Translations under genes and position numbers: made by a program | The notes under the pieces: generated by a model | The model's input: only the letters and a program-made list of their open reading frames with translations | Told to the model about the DNA's origin: nothing | The model's database searches: none | Shown: one piece after another, positions 8,396 through 19,747 of the stretch | Position numbering within the stretch: position 1 is the stretch's first letter | Layout: each line of letters begins with the position of its first letter | NCBI RefSeq assembly: GCF_003814875.1 | Contig: NZ_RKQF01000001.1 | Coordinates: 7,254,001-7,318,000, forward strand | Direction: 5' to 3' | Length of the DNA: 64,000 bases | DNA from: Streptomyces sp. Ag109_O5-1 | GTDB lineage: Bacteria > Actinomycetota > Actinomycetes > Streptomycetales > Streptomycetaceae

Positions 8396-10223
8396 CCGCG
8401 AGGGGAGCGCCCGGCGCCGACCGGTGCGTGCGGTGGCGTACGCCGCCTGTGGGGCCGTATTGCTGGCGGGCTGTGCCTCCATGCCGGACAGCGGCGACCT
8501 GCAGGACGTCGAGTCCACGCCACGGCAGGACACGCAGGTGCGGGTCTTTGCCATGCCGCCGCAGCAGGACGCCTCGTCGACCGAGATCGTCCAGGGTTTC
8601 CTGGAGGCCCTGACCAGCGACGATCCGCACTACGACACCGCGCGCAAGTATCTGACCACGGCCGCCGCGAAGACCTGGCGGCCGGAGCTGCAGGCCACGG
8701 TGCTGGCGAACGGGCCGAGCATCCAGACCGCCGCGCGCCCGGCGGGCCGGGAGGACGCCGACAGCATCGCCTACGCGATCCAGGGCAGCCAGGTGGCCAC
8801 CGTCGACGCGCAGCAGGCGTACACGCCCGCCGACGGGTCGTACCGCAAGACGGTGCATCTGACGAAGGACGCCAAGAGCGGGCAGTGGCGGATCGACTCG
8901 CTGCCGCAGGGTGTCGTGATGGGCCAGTCGGACTTCCAGCGCAACTACACGTCCGTCGACAAGTACTACTTCGCCTCGGACACCTCGGCCGGGGAGACCG
9001 GGCAGCCGGTGGCGGTCGCTGATCCCGTCTTCGTCCGCAGCCGGGTGGACCCGACGACCCAGCTGGTGCGTTCGCTGCTCAACGGCCCCACCTCCTGGCT
9101 CGGCCCGGTGGTGCGATCGAGTTTCCCGACGGGTACGGCGCTGAAGAAGGGCGTGTCCGGGCTGACGCCTGACGACCAGAACCGGCTCACCGTGCCGCTG
9201 AACGTCAAGGCGTCCCGGATCGGTTCGGCCAAGTGCACGGAGATGGCGGCCCAGTTGCTGTTCACGGTGCGGAACCTGACGCCCACGGTGGGCTCGGTCG
9301 CGCTGCAGTCGGTGAACGGCGGCCCGATGTGCGACGTCAACGAGGAGGACGCCGAGGGCATCGCCTGGCGCCCGTCCACCAAGCGACCCGACTACCTGTA
9401 CTTTCTCGACAGCAAGCACCGGCTGGTGCGGATGGCCACCGGCGGTACCGGCACCAGCGCGGTCGAGGTACCCGGTCCGTTCGGCGCGGGCACCAAGCCG
9501 CTGCGGTCGGTGGCGGTGGCCCGTGACGAGCGGACCGCCGCCGGGGTCACCAGCGACGACAAGGCGCTGTACGTCTCCTCGCTCACGTCGGACGGTTCGC
9601 TCGGGAACGCCCTGCTGACCAGTAACGGTGCGACCGAGGACGACCGGCTGACGGCTCCGAGCTGGGACGCCCGGGGCGACCTGTGGGTGGCCGACCGGAA
9701 TCCCGACAAGCCGCAGCTGTACATGCTGGCGCAGGGCGTCGGTCAGCCGCTGGCCGTGCAGATCCCCGAGCTCGACGGCCGTATCGAGGACGTCCGGGTC
9801 GCCGCCGACGGGGTGCGGATCGCGCTCGTCGTGGAGAAGAACGGCGAGCAGTCGCTGCTCGTCGGGCGGATCGAGCGCACCAAGTCCGATGACAAGCAGG
9901 AGGTCTCGGTCCTCGAACTGCGCTCCGCCACCCCCGGCTCCGAGGAGGTCACCGCGATGTCCTGGGCCGGGGACAGCCGGCTCGTGGTGGTCGGGCGTGA
10001 GCAGGGCGGCGTGCAGCAGACGCGGTACGTCCAGATCGACGGCTCCACTCCGGACGGGCCGGCGCCCGCGGCCCTGACGGGCGTCCGGGCGATCGCCGCG
10101 TCCGAGGACGACCGGGTGCCGCTGGTGGCCGACTCGCAGGACGACGGGATCGTCCGGCTGCCGTCCGGCGATCAGTGGCAGAAGGTGGTCAAGGACGGGT
10201 CGGCGCCGGTCTATCCGGGCTGA
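8385..10223 (+). CDS. lpqB: Lipoprotein LpqB, accessory to MtrAB
   Basis: 612 residues from GTG at 8385, with AGGGGAGG well spaced upstream and an 11-base overlap with the end of mtrB. The signal sequence ends in the lipobox LLAGC, so Cys30 would be lipidated and the protein held on the outer face of the membrane. A GerMN-like domain lies in the middle (about 150-290) and a C-terminal beta-propeller-like half follows. In mycobacteria LpqB interacts with the external part of MtrB and modulates signalling. The operon order is the conserved actinobacterial one. Confidence 0.95.
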   Translation: MGADREGSARRRPVRAVAYAACGAVLLAGCASMPDSGDLQDVESTPRQDTQVRVFAMPPQQDASSTEIVQGFLEALTSDDPHYDTARKYLTTAAAKTWRPELQATVLANGPSIQTAARPAGREDADSIAYAIQGSQVATVDAQQAYTPADGSYRKTVHLTKDAKSGQWRIDSLPQGVVMGQSDFQRNYTSVDKYYFASDTSAGETGQPVAVADPVFVRSRVDPTTQLVRSLLNGPTSWLGPVVRSSFPTGTALKKGVSGLTPDDQNRLTVPLNVKASRIGSAKCTEMAAQLLFTVRNLTPTVGSVALQSVNGGPMCDVNEEDAEGIAWRPSTKRPDYLYFLDSKHRLVRMATGGTGTSAVEVPGPFGAGTKPLRSVAVARDERTAAGVTSDDKALYVSSLTSDGSLGNALLTSNGATEDDRLTAPSWDARGDLWVADRNPDKPQLYMLAQGVGQPLAVQIPELDGRIEDVRVAADGVRIALVVEKNGEQSLLVGRIERTKSDDKQEVSVLELRSATPGSEEVTAMSWAGDSRLVVVGREQGGVQQTRYVQIDGSTPDGPAPAALTGVRAIAASEDDRVPLVADSQDDGIVRLPSGDQWQKVVKDGSAPVYPG

Positions 10224-10241
10224 GTCACCTCCACCGCGTGA

Positions 10242-10281
10242 GCGGCCGTCCCGGTTCGGCGCCGAACCGGCACGGCCGCTT
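10242..10281 (+). terminator. Strong hairpin ending the mtrAB-lpqB operon
   Basis: A 40-base near-perfect palindrome: AGCGGCCGT and CCGGTTCGGC on the left pair with GCCGAACCGG and ACGGCCGCT on the right, with one C.C mismatch and essentially no spare loop. It begins 19 bases after the lpqB stop. Confidence 0.8.
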
Positions 10282-10419
10282 CTGCGTGCACTCCGAGCGG
10301 GGCCGCTCGATGCCGGGTGCCTCGGGCGACCGCCATTTGTGTGCCCCGGGCGACCGTTGTCGGACGGAGTGGCCGCCTTCTCGCCTACGTGGGTGACGTG
10401 CTGTGCGTGTCGCGTGGAG

Positions 10420-10442
10420 TTGTCCACAGGCAGTTGTCCACA
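10420..10442 (+). promoter_or_regulatory. Two tandem perfect DnaA boxes
   Basis: TTGTCCACA occurs at 10420-10428 and again at 10434-10442, same orientation, 14 bases start to start, each followed by GG. This nonamer is the preferred Streptomyces DnaA box. The pair lies 40-62 bases upstream of the comF-like start, far from any replication gene in this window. Binding by DnaA is inferred. Confidence 0.6.
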
Positions 10443-10481
10443 GGGGTGGCCGGTCCGGCCCGGCATTGGCACAGTGGGCAC

Positions 10482-11453
10482 ATGCGGGGGTGGTGGCAGG
10501 ACCTCACCGACCTGGTGCTACCGGCCGAGTGCGGAGGCTGTGGGACGCCTCGCACGGTGCTCTGCGACGGGTGCCGTGCCGCCCTGAGCGGGGCCGTACC
10601 GCGCCGGGTGCGACCGGTGCCGGAGCCGCCCGGGCTGCCGGCGGTGTATGCGGCGGCGCCTTATGCGGACGAGGTACGGGCGACTCTCCTCGCCCACAAG
10701 GAAAGGGGCGCGTTGGCGCTCGTCGGGGCGCTGGGGACGGCTCTGGCGGGAGCGGTGCACGCCGGGCTCCTGGAGGCGCTGACGGTCCGGACGGCCCGGA
10801 GCGTCAGGATCGTGGCCTCCTGGGCCGACCGGGCGACCGGGAGTGCCGGTGGCGGCACCGGCGGCGTGACCGCCGGACCGGCCGGCGGTGCCCGTGCCGG
10901 CGGACCCGTGCTGCTCGTCCCGGTGCCCTCCGCGCCGTGGGCCGTGCGGGCGCGGGGGCACGATCCGGTGCGGCGGATCGCCCTCGTGGCGGCCGCGGAG
11001 CTGCGGCGGAGCGGGGCCTCCGCCCGGGTGGCCCCGGTGCTGCGGCAGCGGCGGGCGGTGGCCGACCAGTCGGGGCTCAACTCACGGCAGCGGCGGGTCA
11101 ATCTCGCGGGCGCGCTGGAGGTGTCGGCGGGCGGTGCGCGGCTGCTCGCAGGGGGCTCTGTCGTGCTCGTCGACGACCTCGTCACGACCGGCGCGACGCT
11201 TGCGGAAGCGGCCCGCGCGGTGCGGGAGGCGATGGGGCCAGAAGGGTCAGGAAGGGCAGGAGAGGAGACAACGGCCGTGTATCGGCGCCCGGCTTGGGAA
11301 GGAAGGGAGGAACGGACGGCCGGAGCGAGGGAAGCGCGAGCGAAGTGGACACGGGACGCACCGGGAAAGGCCGAGGCGAACGCCCTCGGGTGGCCGATCC
11401 ATGCGGCTGTGGTCGCGGCGGCGCCAGATTCTTTCGAAATCAACCGGAACTGA
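10482..11453 (+). CDS. ComF-family phosphoribosyltransferase-like protein
   Basis: 323 residues from ATG at 10482; the frame is open further upstream but the conserved family start is MRGWWQDLTDLVLPAECGGC. A Cys4 zinc knuckle (C17, C20, C28, C31) precedes a type I phosphoribosyltransferase domain with the PRPP loop VVLVDDLVTTGAT (residues near 227-239). The tail ends in SFEINRN, as in other actinobacterial ComF proteins, after a lower-complexity insert of about 60 residues. ComF is needed for DNA uptake in competent bacteria; its role in Streptomyces is unclear. Two DnaA boxes lie immediately upstream. Confidence 0.88.
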   Translation: MRGWWQDLTDLVLPAECGGCGTPRTVLCDGCRAALSGAVPRRVRPVPEPPGLPAVYAAAPYADEVRATLLAHKERGALALVGALGTALAGAVHAGLLEALTVRTARSVRIVASWADRATGSAGGGTGGVTAGPAGGARAGGPVLLVPVPSAPWAVRARGHDPVRRIALVAAAELRRSGASARVAPVLRQRRAVADQSGLNSRQRRVNLAGALEVSAGGARLLAGGSVVLVDDLVTTGATLAEAARAVREAMGPEGSGRAGEETTAVYRRPAWEGREERTAGAREARAKWTRDAPGKAEANALGWPIHAAVVAAAPDSFEINRN

Positions 11454-11768
11454 CTGTGAACGTCCATCGTTGCAGGTAGTGACAGGGTCAATTCACCTGA
11501 ATGGAGGTACGCATCAGTAGAGGGTGACGACATCCGTCCGGGCGAGATATGTTCGGTTGTGAGGGAGAAAGCCGCAGGCCATGTCTCCTCTATCCGAATG
11601 CCGTGCCGCGGGTTTTCCGTAATCATCGCGGTGCTGGGGTGCAGATCTTGCCCATGGGGGAGGAGGAGGTGAAGTCGCCGAGTCCGAGGCTCCGGGGTTC
11701 ACCGGAGTTGGGTGCAAAAGGGAGATGCTCCGCCTGTGGAGCGGAGCGATCCGGGAACGGAGTTCTGC
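11454..11768 (+). other. Intergenic leader upstream of hpf
   Basis: 315 bases between comF and the hibernation factor gene. No ORF with coding character is visible. Its base composition is less GC-rich than its neighbours in the first 150 bases, as expected for a promoter. I cannot name a sigma factor class from it. Confidence 0.5.
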
Positions 11769-12461
11769 GTGGACATCGTCGTCAAGGGCCGCAAGACCGA
11801 GGTGCCCGAGCGGTTCCGCAAGCACGTGGCCGAGAAGCTGAAGCTGGAGAAGATCCAGAAGCTCGACGGCAAGGTGATCAGCCTCGACGTCGAGGTGTCC
11901 AAGGAGCCCAACCCCCGACAGGCCGACCGTTGCGACCGAGTGGAGATCACGCTCCGCTCCCGCGGTCCGGTGATCCGGGCGGAGGCAGCGGCCAGTGACC
12001 CGTACGCGGCACTCGACCTGGCGGCGGAGAAGCTGGACGCGCGACTGCGCAAGCAGCACGACAAGCGGTACTCGCGCCGCGGCGCACAGCGGATCCCGGC
12101 CGCCGAGGTCGCCGACCACGTCCCGGGCGCGGCGACGCTCAATGGGAACGGCAGCCCCTTCCACGAGGAAGAGCCCGACGGCGTGCCCACCAAGAAGATG
12201 GGCTCCCTGGAAGTGAAGGGCGAAGGCCCCCTCGTCGTCCGCGAGAAGACCCACGTCGCCTCCCCGATGTCCCTCGACCAGGCTCTCTACGAGATGGAAC
12301 TGGTCGGACACGACTTCTACCTGTTTGTCGACTCCGAGACCAAGGAGCCGAGTGTCGTCTACCGACGGCACGCGTACGACTACGGTGTCATCCACCTCAG
12401 CACGGACCCGATGGTCGCCCAGGCGCAACCTCCGGCGGCCGGAGGCACGCTGGGCGGCTGA
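11769..12461 (+). CDS. hpf: Long-form ribosome hibernation promoting factor
   Basis: 230 residues from GTG at 11769, chosen because CGGAG lies six bases upstream and the protein then starts VDIVVKGRKTEVPERFRKHV, as in Streptomyces homologues; the frame is open to 11712. The N-terminal S30AE/YfiA domain (about 1-100) binds the 30S decoding region. The C-terminal dimerisation domain (about 165-225: MSLDQALYEMELVGHDFYLF) makes 100S ribosomes in stationary phase. An acidic linker with HEEEPDG joins them. A single-gene unit, closed by a hairpin downstream. Confidence 0.95.
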   Translation: MDIVVKGRKTEVPERFRKHVAEKLKLEKIQKLDGKVISLDVEVSKEPNPRQADRCDRVEITLRSRGPVIRAEAAASDPYAALDLAAEKLDARLRKQHDKRYSRRGAQRIPAAEVADHVPGAATLNGNGSPFHEEEPDGVPTKKMGSLEVKGEGPLVVREKTHVASPMSLDQALYEMELVGHDFYLFVDSETKEPSVVYRRHAYDYGVIHLSTDPMVAQAQPPAAGGTLGG

Positions 12462-12485
12462 CCCCAGCGGCAGGCAGCCGAGCCT

Positions 12486-12521
12486 GTGCCCCTGGAAGCG
12501 CGTGTGCGCCCCCAGGGGCAC
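12486..12521 (+). terminator. Hairpin after hpf
   Basis: GTGCCCCTGG (12486-12495) pairs with CCAGGGGCAC (12512-12521) over ten perfect base pairs. The 16-base loop contains a secondary GCGC/GCGC stem. It begins about 25 bases after the hpf stop. Confidence 0.75.
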
Positions 12522-12667
12522 CGGTGTGCGACCACTTCGCGCCCCGCTCTGTCACCGCGTTGTCGCCCGGGCATGGAATCATGGCCAGGGCGGTCCAACC
12601 GGTGGCCCGCTGCCTTGGGTTGGCGATGGCACAGCACCACAGGCCACAGCCTTCAGGGGGAGGAACG

Positions 12668-13417
12668 ATGGCGGACAGCTTCGGACCGATGCAGGACGAG
12701 GATGCCGACGGCGGCGTCGTCGGCATGGGCCCGGACGCGGACGGCACTCCACGCAAGGAACCGATCAGGGTCCTTGTCGTGGACGACCATGCCCTCTTCC
12801 GCCGCGGTCTGGAGATCGTGCTCGCCGCCGAGGAGGACATCCAGGTCGTCGGGGAGGCGGGGGACGGCGCCGAGGCCGTCGACAAGGCCGCCGACCTGTT
12901 GCCGGACATCGTGCTGATGGACGTCCGGATGCCCAAACGCGGCGGAATCGAGGCCTGCACCTCCATCAAGGAGGTCGCACCCAGCGCGAAGATCATCATG
13001 TTGACGATCAGCGACGAAGAGGCCGATCTCTACGAAGCGATCAAGGCGGGCGCGACCGGATATCTCCTCAAGGAGATCTCCACCGACGAGGTGGCCACCG
13101 CCATTCGCGCGGTGGCCGACGGACAGTCGCAGATCAGCCCGTCCATGGCGTCGAAACTCCTCACCGAGTTCAAGTCGATGATCCAGCGCACCGACGAGCG
13201 CCGACTGGTGCCGGCGCCGCGGCTGACCGACCGTGAACTCGAAGTGCTCAAGCTCGTGGCCACGGGGATGAACAACCGCGATATCGCGAAGGAGTTGTTC
13301 ATCTCCGAGAACACCGTGAAGAACCATGTGCGCAACATCCTGGAGAAGCTGCAGCTGCACTCCAGGATGGAGGCGGTGGTCTACGCGATGCGGGAGAAGA
13401 TCCTCGAGATCCGCTGA
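12668..13417 (+). CDS. NarL/FixJ-type response regulator
   Basis: 249 residues from ATG at 12668, preceded by GGGGGAGGAACG, a strong ribosome site; the open frame begins earlier but the upstream part has no coding support. An acidic N-terminal tail of ~30 residues leads into the receiver domain with DD39-40 (VLVVDDHALFRRG), phospho-acceptor Asp85 in IVLMDVRMPK and Lys in YLLKEISTDEV. A LuxR helix-turn-helix (LTDRELEVLKLVATGMNNRD, then ISENTVKNHVRNILEKL) follows near residues 183-240. No histidine kinase gene is adjacent, so it is an orphan here. Target genes are unknown. Confidence 0.93.
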   Translation: MADSFGPMQDEDADGGVVGMGPDADGTPRKEPIRVLVVDDHALFRRGLEIVLAAEEDIQVVGEAGDGAEAVDKAADLLPDIVLMDVRMPKRGGIEACTSIKEVAPSAKIIMLTISDEEADLYEAIKAGATGYLLKEISTDEVATAIRAVADGQSQISPSMASKLLTEFKSMIQRTDERRLVPAPRLTDRELEVLKLVATGMNNRDIAKELFISENTVKNHVRNILEKLQLHSRMEAVVYAMREKILEIR

Positions 13418-13418
13418 G

Positions 13419-13436
13419 GCCGGTGCCGACACCGGC
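13419..13436. terminator. Short hairpin between convergent genes
   Basis: GCCGGTG (13419-13425) and CACCGGC (13430-13436) form a seven-pair stem with a four-base loop. It lies between the response-regulator stop and the AlkX stop on the other strand, and could serve both. Confidence 0.5.
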
Positions 13437-13447
13437 ACCGACGCCGG

Positions 13448-14638
13448 TCAGCGCAGCGCGGCGATCAGGGCGCGGGTCACTTCCTTGAGGAGGGGCTCGC
13501 GCAGCTCGGGGGCGTCCACCCGCTCCACACGCACCGTGGTGCAGTCCACCCAGCTCGCCGCCTCGACCAGCGCCTCCGCCACCGCCGGAATCGCCTTCGA
13601 ACCGTCCAGCGTGACCTGGCGGGCCACGAGGATGTCGCTCCCCTCGCGCGCCGGGTCCACCCGGCCCACGAGACGGCCGCCGGCCAGCACCGGCATCGCG
13701 TAGTAGCCGTACACCCGCTTCGGCTTGGGGACATAGGCCTCCAGGCGGTGGGTGAAGCCGAAGATCCGCTCCGTGCGCGCCCGGTCCCAGACCAGCGAGT
13801 CGAAAGGGGAGAGCAGGGTCGTACGGTGCCGGCCGCGCGGGGGCGTGGCCAGGACCGCGGGATCCGCCCAGGCGGGCTTGGACCAGCCCTCCACCTCCAC
13901 CGGGACCAGTCCCGAGTCGGCGATCACGGCGTCGACCTGCTCGCCCTTGAGCCGGTGGTAGTCGGCGATGTCCGCGCGGGTGCCGACGCCCAGCGACTGC
14001 CCGGCCAGCCCGACCAGGCGGCGCAGGCACTCCGTGTCGTCCAGCTCGTCGTGCAGCAGCGCCTGCGGGATCGCGCGCTCGGCGAGGTCGTACACCCGCT
14101 TCCAGCCGCGCCGCTGGACGCACACCACCTCGCCGTACATCAGCGCACGCTCCACGGCGACCTTGGTGCCGGACCAGTCCCACCACTCGCTGGTCCTCTT
14201 CGCGCCGCCCAACTCCGTGGCGGTCAGAGGGCCTTCGCTGCGCAGCTGCTTGATGACCTGGTCGTAGACGCCTTCGGGGAGCTCATGCCCCCAGTGCGGG
14301 CGGTCGCGGTAGGCGCGGCGGCGGAAGGCGAAGTGCGGCCACTCCTCGACGGGGAGGATGCAGGCCGCGTGCGACCAGTACTCGAAGGCGTGGGTGTCCG
14401 TCCAGTAGGCGGCCTCGACCGTCTTGCGGCCGACGCGGCCGAGGCGGGCGTACGGAATCAGCTCGTGGGAGCGGGCGAGGACCGAGATGGTGTCGAGCTG
14501 GACCGCGCCGAGGTGGCGGAGAACGCCCCGGACGCCCGAGCGGCGGTCGGGAGCGCCGAGGAAGCCCTGTGCCCTCAGGGCGATACGGCGGGCTTCGTCC
14601 GCCGAGAGGGCGGCGGTGGGGCGCGGGAGGGTCGTCAT
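13448..14638 (-). CDS. Winged-helix DNA glycosylase of the AlkZ/YcaQ (AlkX) family
   Basis: 396 residues from ATG at 14638; the frame is open further but would overlap the upstream acetyltransferase. Sequence and length fit the HTH_42 family, three tandem winged helices. The family's catalytic motif appears as AVQLDTISVLARSHE, that is Gln47-Leu48-Asp49, the Q-x-D form seen in E. coli YcaQ rather than the Q-x-Q form of AlkZ. Such enzymes excise bulky N-alkyl purines and can unhook interstrand crosslinks. The gene follows a GNAT gene on the same strand with a 49-base gap, so the two may be co-transcribed. No antibiotic cluster is adjacent, so a general repair role is more likely than self-resistance. 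Confidence 0.88.
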   Translation of the reverse strand: MTTLPRPTAALSADEARRIALRAQGFLGAPDRRSGVRGVLRHLGAVQLDTISVLARSHELIPYARLGRVGRKTVEAAYWTDTHAFEYWSHAACILPVEEWPHFAFRRRAYRDRPHWGHELPEGVYDQVIKQLRSEGPLTATELGGAKRTSEWWDWSGTKVAVERALMYGEVVCVQRRGWKRVYDLAERAIPQALLHDELDDTECLRRLVGLAGQSLGVGTRADIADYHRLKGEQVDAVIADSGLVPVEVEGWSKPAWADPAVLATPPRGRHRTTLLSPFDSLVWDRARTERIFGFTHRLEAYVPKPKRVYGYYAMPVLAGGRLVGRVDPAREGSDILVARQVTLDGSKAIPAVAEALVEAASWVDCTTVRVERVDAPELREPLLKEVTRALIAALR

Positions 14639-14687
14639 GGGCCGGACGATAGAGGGTGGCACTGACAGCCCGGCGTGAGCTGGGACT

Positions 14688-15263
14688 TCACCCCTGCGCG
14701 GGGGCCGGCAGATACGGCGCCGCCGAGGGCAGGCCCAGATCCGAGGGGAGGAGGGAGCCCACCCAGCAGTCCCGTCGTACGCCCTTGTTGTTGAGGCAGG
14801 AGCGCAGCGTGCCCTCGATGGTGAAACCGGCGCGTTCCGCGACCGCGCGGGAGGCGCCGTTGCCGACCTCGGCACGCCATTCGACCCGGTCGATCGCCAT
14901 CTGGGTGAAGGCCCAGCGGGCGGCCGTGAGGGTGGCCTCGGTCGTGTAGCCGCGGCCGCGGTGCTCCTTGGCGGTCCAGAAGCCCACTTCCGCGGCGCCC
15001 AGGGAGCGCATGGTCAGGGCGAGCATCCCGGCCAGCTCCCCGGTCGGCAGGAAGATGCCGAAGGTGAACATCGAACCCTCGGACCAGCCGTCGGGGACCA
15101 TCTGCTCCGTGAAGCCGCGGGCGTGCTCCGGAAGGTAGGGCGAGGGGATCGTCGTCCAGCGCTGGATGTCGGGATCCTGGACGGCCGCGTACACCGCTTC
15201 GGTGTCCTGCGGGCCTACCGCGCGCAGGATGAGACGGGGAGTGGTGAGCGTGACGGGTTCCAT
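14688..15263 (-). CDS. GNAT-family N-acetyltransferase (RimJ/RimL type)
   Basis: 191 residues. The family pattern is clear: an N-terminal LTTPRLILRAVGPQD start, the central strand-turn region EVGFWTAKEHRGRGYTTEAT carrying the acetyl-CoA pyrophosphate loop, and VEWRAEVGNGASRAVAERAG, the typical RimJ/RimL segment with the conserved Asn. Substrate cannot be predicted; family members acetylate ribosomal-protein N-termini, small molecules or antibiotics. The gene is the first of the minus-strand pair with the DNA glycosylase and is divergent from secA. Confidence 0.9.
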   Translation of the reverse strand: MEPVTLTTPRLILRAVGPQDTEAVYAAVQDPDIQRWTTIPSPYLPEHARGFTEQMVPDGWSEGSMFTFGIFLPTGELAGMLALTMRSLGAAEVGFWTAKEHRGRGYTTEATLTAARWAFTQMAIDRVEWRAEVGNGASRAVAERAGFTIEGTLRSCLNNKGVRRDCWVGSLLPSDLGLPSAAPYLPAPAQG

Positions 15264-15589
15264 CGGCCGATTCTGCTCGGCCGGGCGGCCGGGCCGCCAT
15301 TCATTTCGCGTTCCGTGAGCGTGTGATCACTTTTCGCGCAATTCCTTACCCTGATGCGGCACTATCCGTGTACCCCGGCCGTTGTCCCGTATGAAGCGGC
15401 AGAGATCCGGCGACACCACCCGGAAAAGTGACATGAATCGGGCTCGCCGAGCCTTCAGGAGAGCGGTGGACGGTCGTCGGGCCGCCAGGCCTCCCGGCAT
15501 GGCCGGGTCCTCGCATACGATGGCCGTTGCTCAGTACGTCAAATGGAAACCGACCGTCCCAGGCCCGACCGGCAAGGAGACAAACCCCC
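15264..15589. other. Divergent promoter region between the GNAT gene and secA
   Basis: 326 bases without a credible gene; it must hold the secA promoter and that of the acetyltransferase pair. I see no clear -35/-10 pair or operator. Confidence 0.5.
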
Positions 15590-18436
<2,847 letters not shown>

Positions 18437-18457
18437 CACCACCGACAACGCTTGGCG

Positions 18458-18492
18458 AGGGCCGGCCACCTCATACAGAGGGGGTCGGCCCT
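18458..18492 (+). terminator. secA terminator
   Basis: AGGGCCG (18458-18464) pairs with CGGCCCT (18486-18492), with a 21-base loop and TTTC after the stem. It lies 22 bases after the secA stop. Confidence 0.65.
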
Positions 18493-18777
18493 TTCGGCTT
18501 GTGGCGCGTGTGGCGAGGGGTGGGCCGGGCCGGCCGGGGGAGAGAGGACGGGCCAGGTGCGCGCCGGACCCGCCGCGGGTAGGCCGGAGCCGGCCGTCGG
18601 GAGGCCGACCGGGGACGGGCATCGGAGGGGTTGCCGGCGCTTTCCCGGCAGACGTCCCGCAGAGTCGCACGCTCCGTCCCCGGCGGCACTGCTCAGGCCT
18701 CTCCGCGCGGCATCGAGGGGCACGAGCTGGGCGCGGCTGAGCGGGCCTGCCGCACGCCACGGCCCGCCCGCCGCTCG

Positions 18778-18953
18778 CCCCGTGGCGTGCGGCCCGCCGG
18801 GCAGTGGTCCCGCGGCACACGCGGGCCCCCTCCGCCAGTCGTCCCGCGGAGGCCCCGCGCCGGCCGTCCGCCCTGCCCGGCGGACGCGCCCCGCCCGTCA
18901 GCCCCCCGTGGCGTGCGGTCCGCCGGGCAGTGGCCCTGTGGTGCACGCGGGCC
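18778..18953. repeat. Imperfect 50-bp direct repeat in the secA-Rv3235 interval
   Basis: The segments at 18778-18827 and 18904-18953 begin with the same CCCCGTGGCGTGCGG and are nearly identical over 50 bases, offset by 126. The surrounding 18493-18958 interval is extremely GC-rich and has no ORF with a start, ribosome site and credible protein. I see nothing else there. Confidence 0.6.
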
Positions 18954-18958
18954 GCCCG

Positions 18959-19420
18959 TCAGTCGCCCCGCGTCCCCCGTGGTCCGCCCAGTTCCACTGC
19001 CGTGCAGCGCCAGCGCAGGTCCTCGCCCTGTTCGAGGCGGAAGGCCATGGCGCGGAGCTGGTCGCCCGCGGCGATGCGGGCGAAGACCTCGAGGGCGCCG
19101 GTGCGGGGGACGTAGTAGCCGATGTCGCGGACGACGGGGTCGGTTCCGCGGGTGCGCAGGGGGCCGCGTGCGGCGAGGCGGGCCAGGTCGTCGTAGGCGG
19201 GGCCCGCGGTGTGCCGGAGCATCCAGTGCACGGGGCGTCGGCCGCTCAGGACGGCGAGGAGGCGCTCCGCGAAGAGGTCGGTGGGGCGTGGGCCCGGCGG
19301 TGCCGCCGGAGGCGTGAGCGGCCTGCGGGAGGTGGGGGCGCCGGGGCGGCGGGAGTCGCGGCGGCCGGGCGGGCGGGTGGCCGGGCGGAGCTGGGTGGTC
19401 CTGGTCATGACTTTGTTCAT
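18959..19420 (-). CDS. Rv3235-family protein
   Basis: 153 residues. An Arg/Pro-rich N-terminal tail of about 45 residues precedes a compact domain beginning FAERLLAVLSGRRPVHWMLR, then GYYVPRTGALEVFARI, ending in WRCTAVELG. This matches a small actinobacterial family typified by M. tuberculosis Rv3235, which likewise lies near secA1. Function is unknown; the fold may be NTF2-like. The gene is convergent with secA across a repeat-bearing interval. Confidence 0.8.
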   Translation of the reverse strand: MNKVMTRTTQLRPATRPPGRRDSRRPGAPTSRRPLTPPAAPPGPRPTDLFAERLLAVLSGRRPVHWMLRHTAGPAYDDLARLAARGPLRTRGTDPVVRDIGYYVPRTGALEVFARIAAGDQLRAMAFRLEQGEDLRWRCTAVELGGPRGTRGD

Positions 19421-19747
19421 GGGGGGTCACCGTTCGGCGGGCCCGGCGGGTACCGGGCGGTAACTTGCGGTCGGTGATCTTGTACGGGGCTGGGGAGGCG
19501 TCAGCAAGGCGGTGGTGGTCCGTGTCGGAGGCCCGGGAATGTTCACCTATCCGAGTGGTGAGCGGTAGGGGAATCCCGTTGGGCATGCGGTGGGACCGGG
19601 TGAATCTCGGGGCGTCGGGTTGACGCCTCCGGCGTCACCGCCCGGGACCCGAAAGGGGACGCCCGCACGTATCCTGAAGGCCCTCCGGGAGGCGCCAGGG
19701 TCTTCGGGAGAAGGCAGAGTCGAAGAGCCCGGAAGAGAGCGGCCAGC
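19421..19747. other. Divergent intergenic region
   Basis: 327 bases between the Rv3235-family gene and the DUF6912 gene. A perfect small hairpin, GACGCC-TCC-GGCGTC, lies at 19622-19636, directly after a TTG that could be read as a TTGACG -35 element. No convincing gene. Confidence 0.5.
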
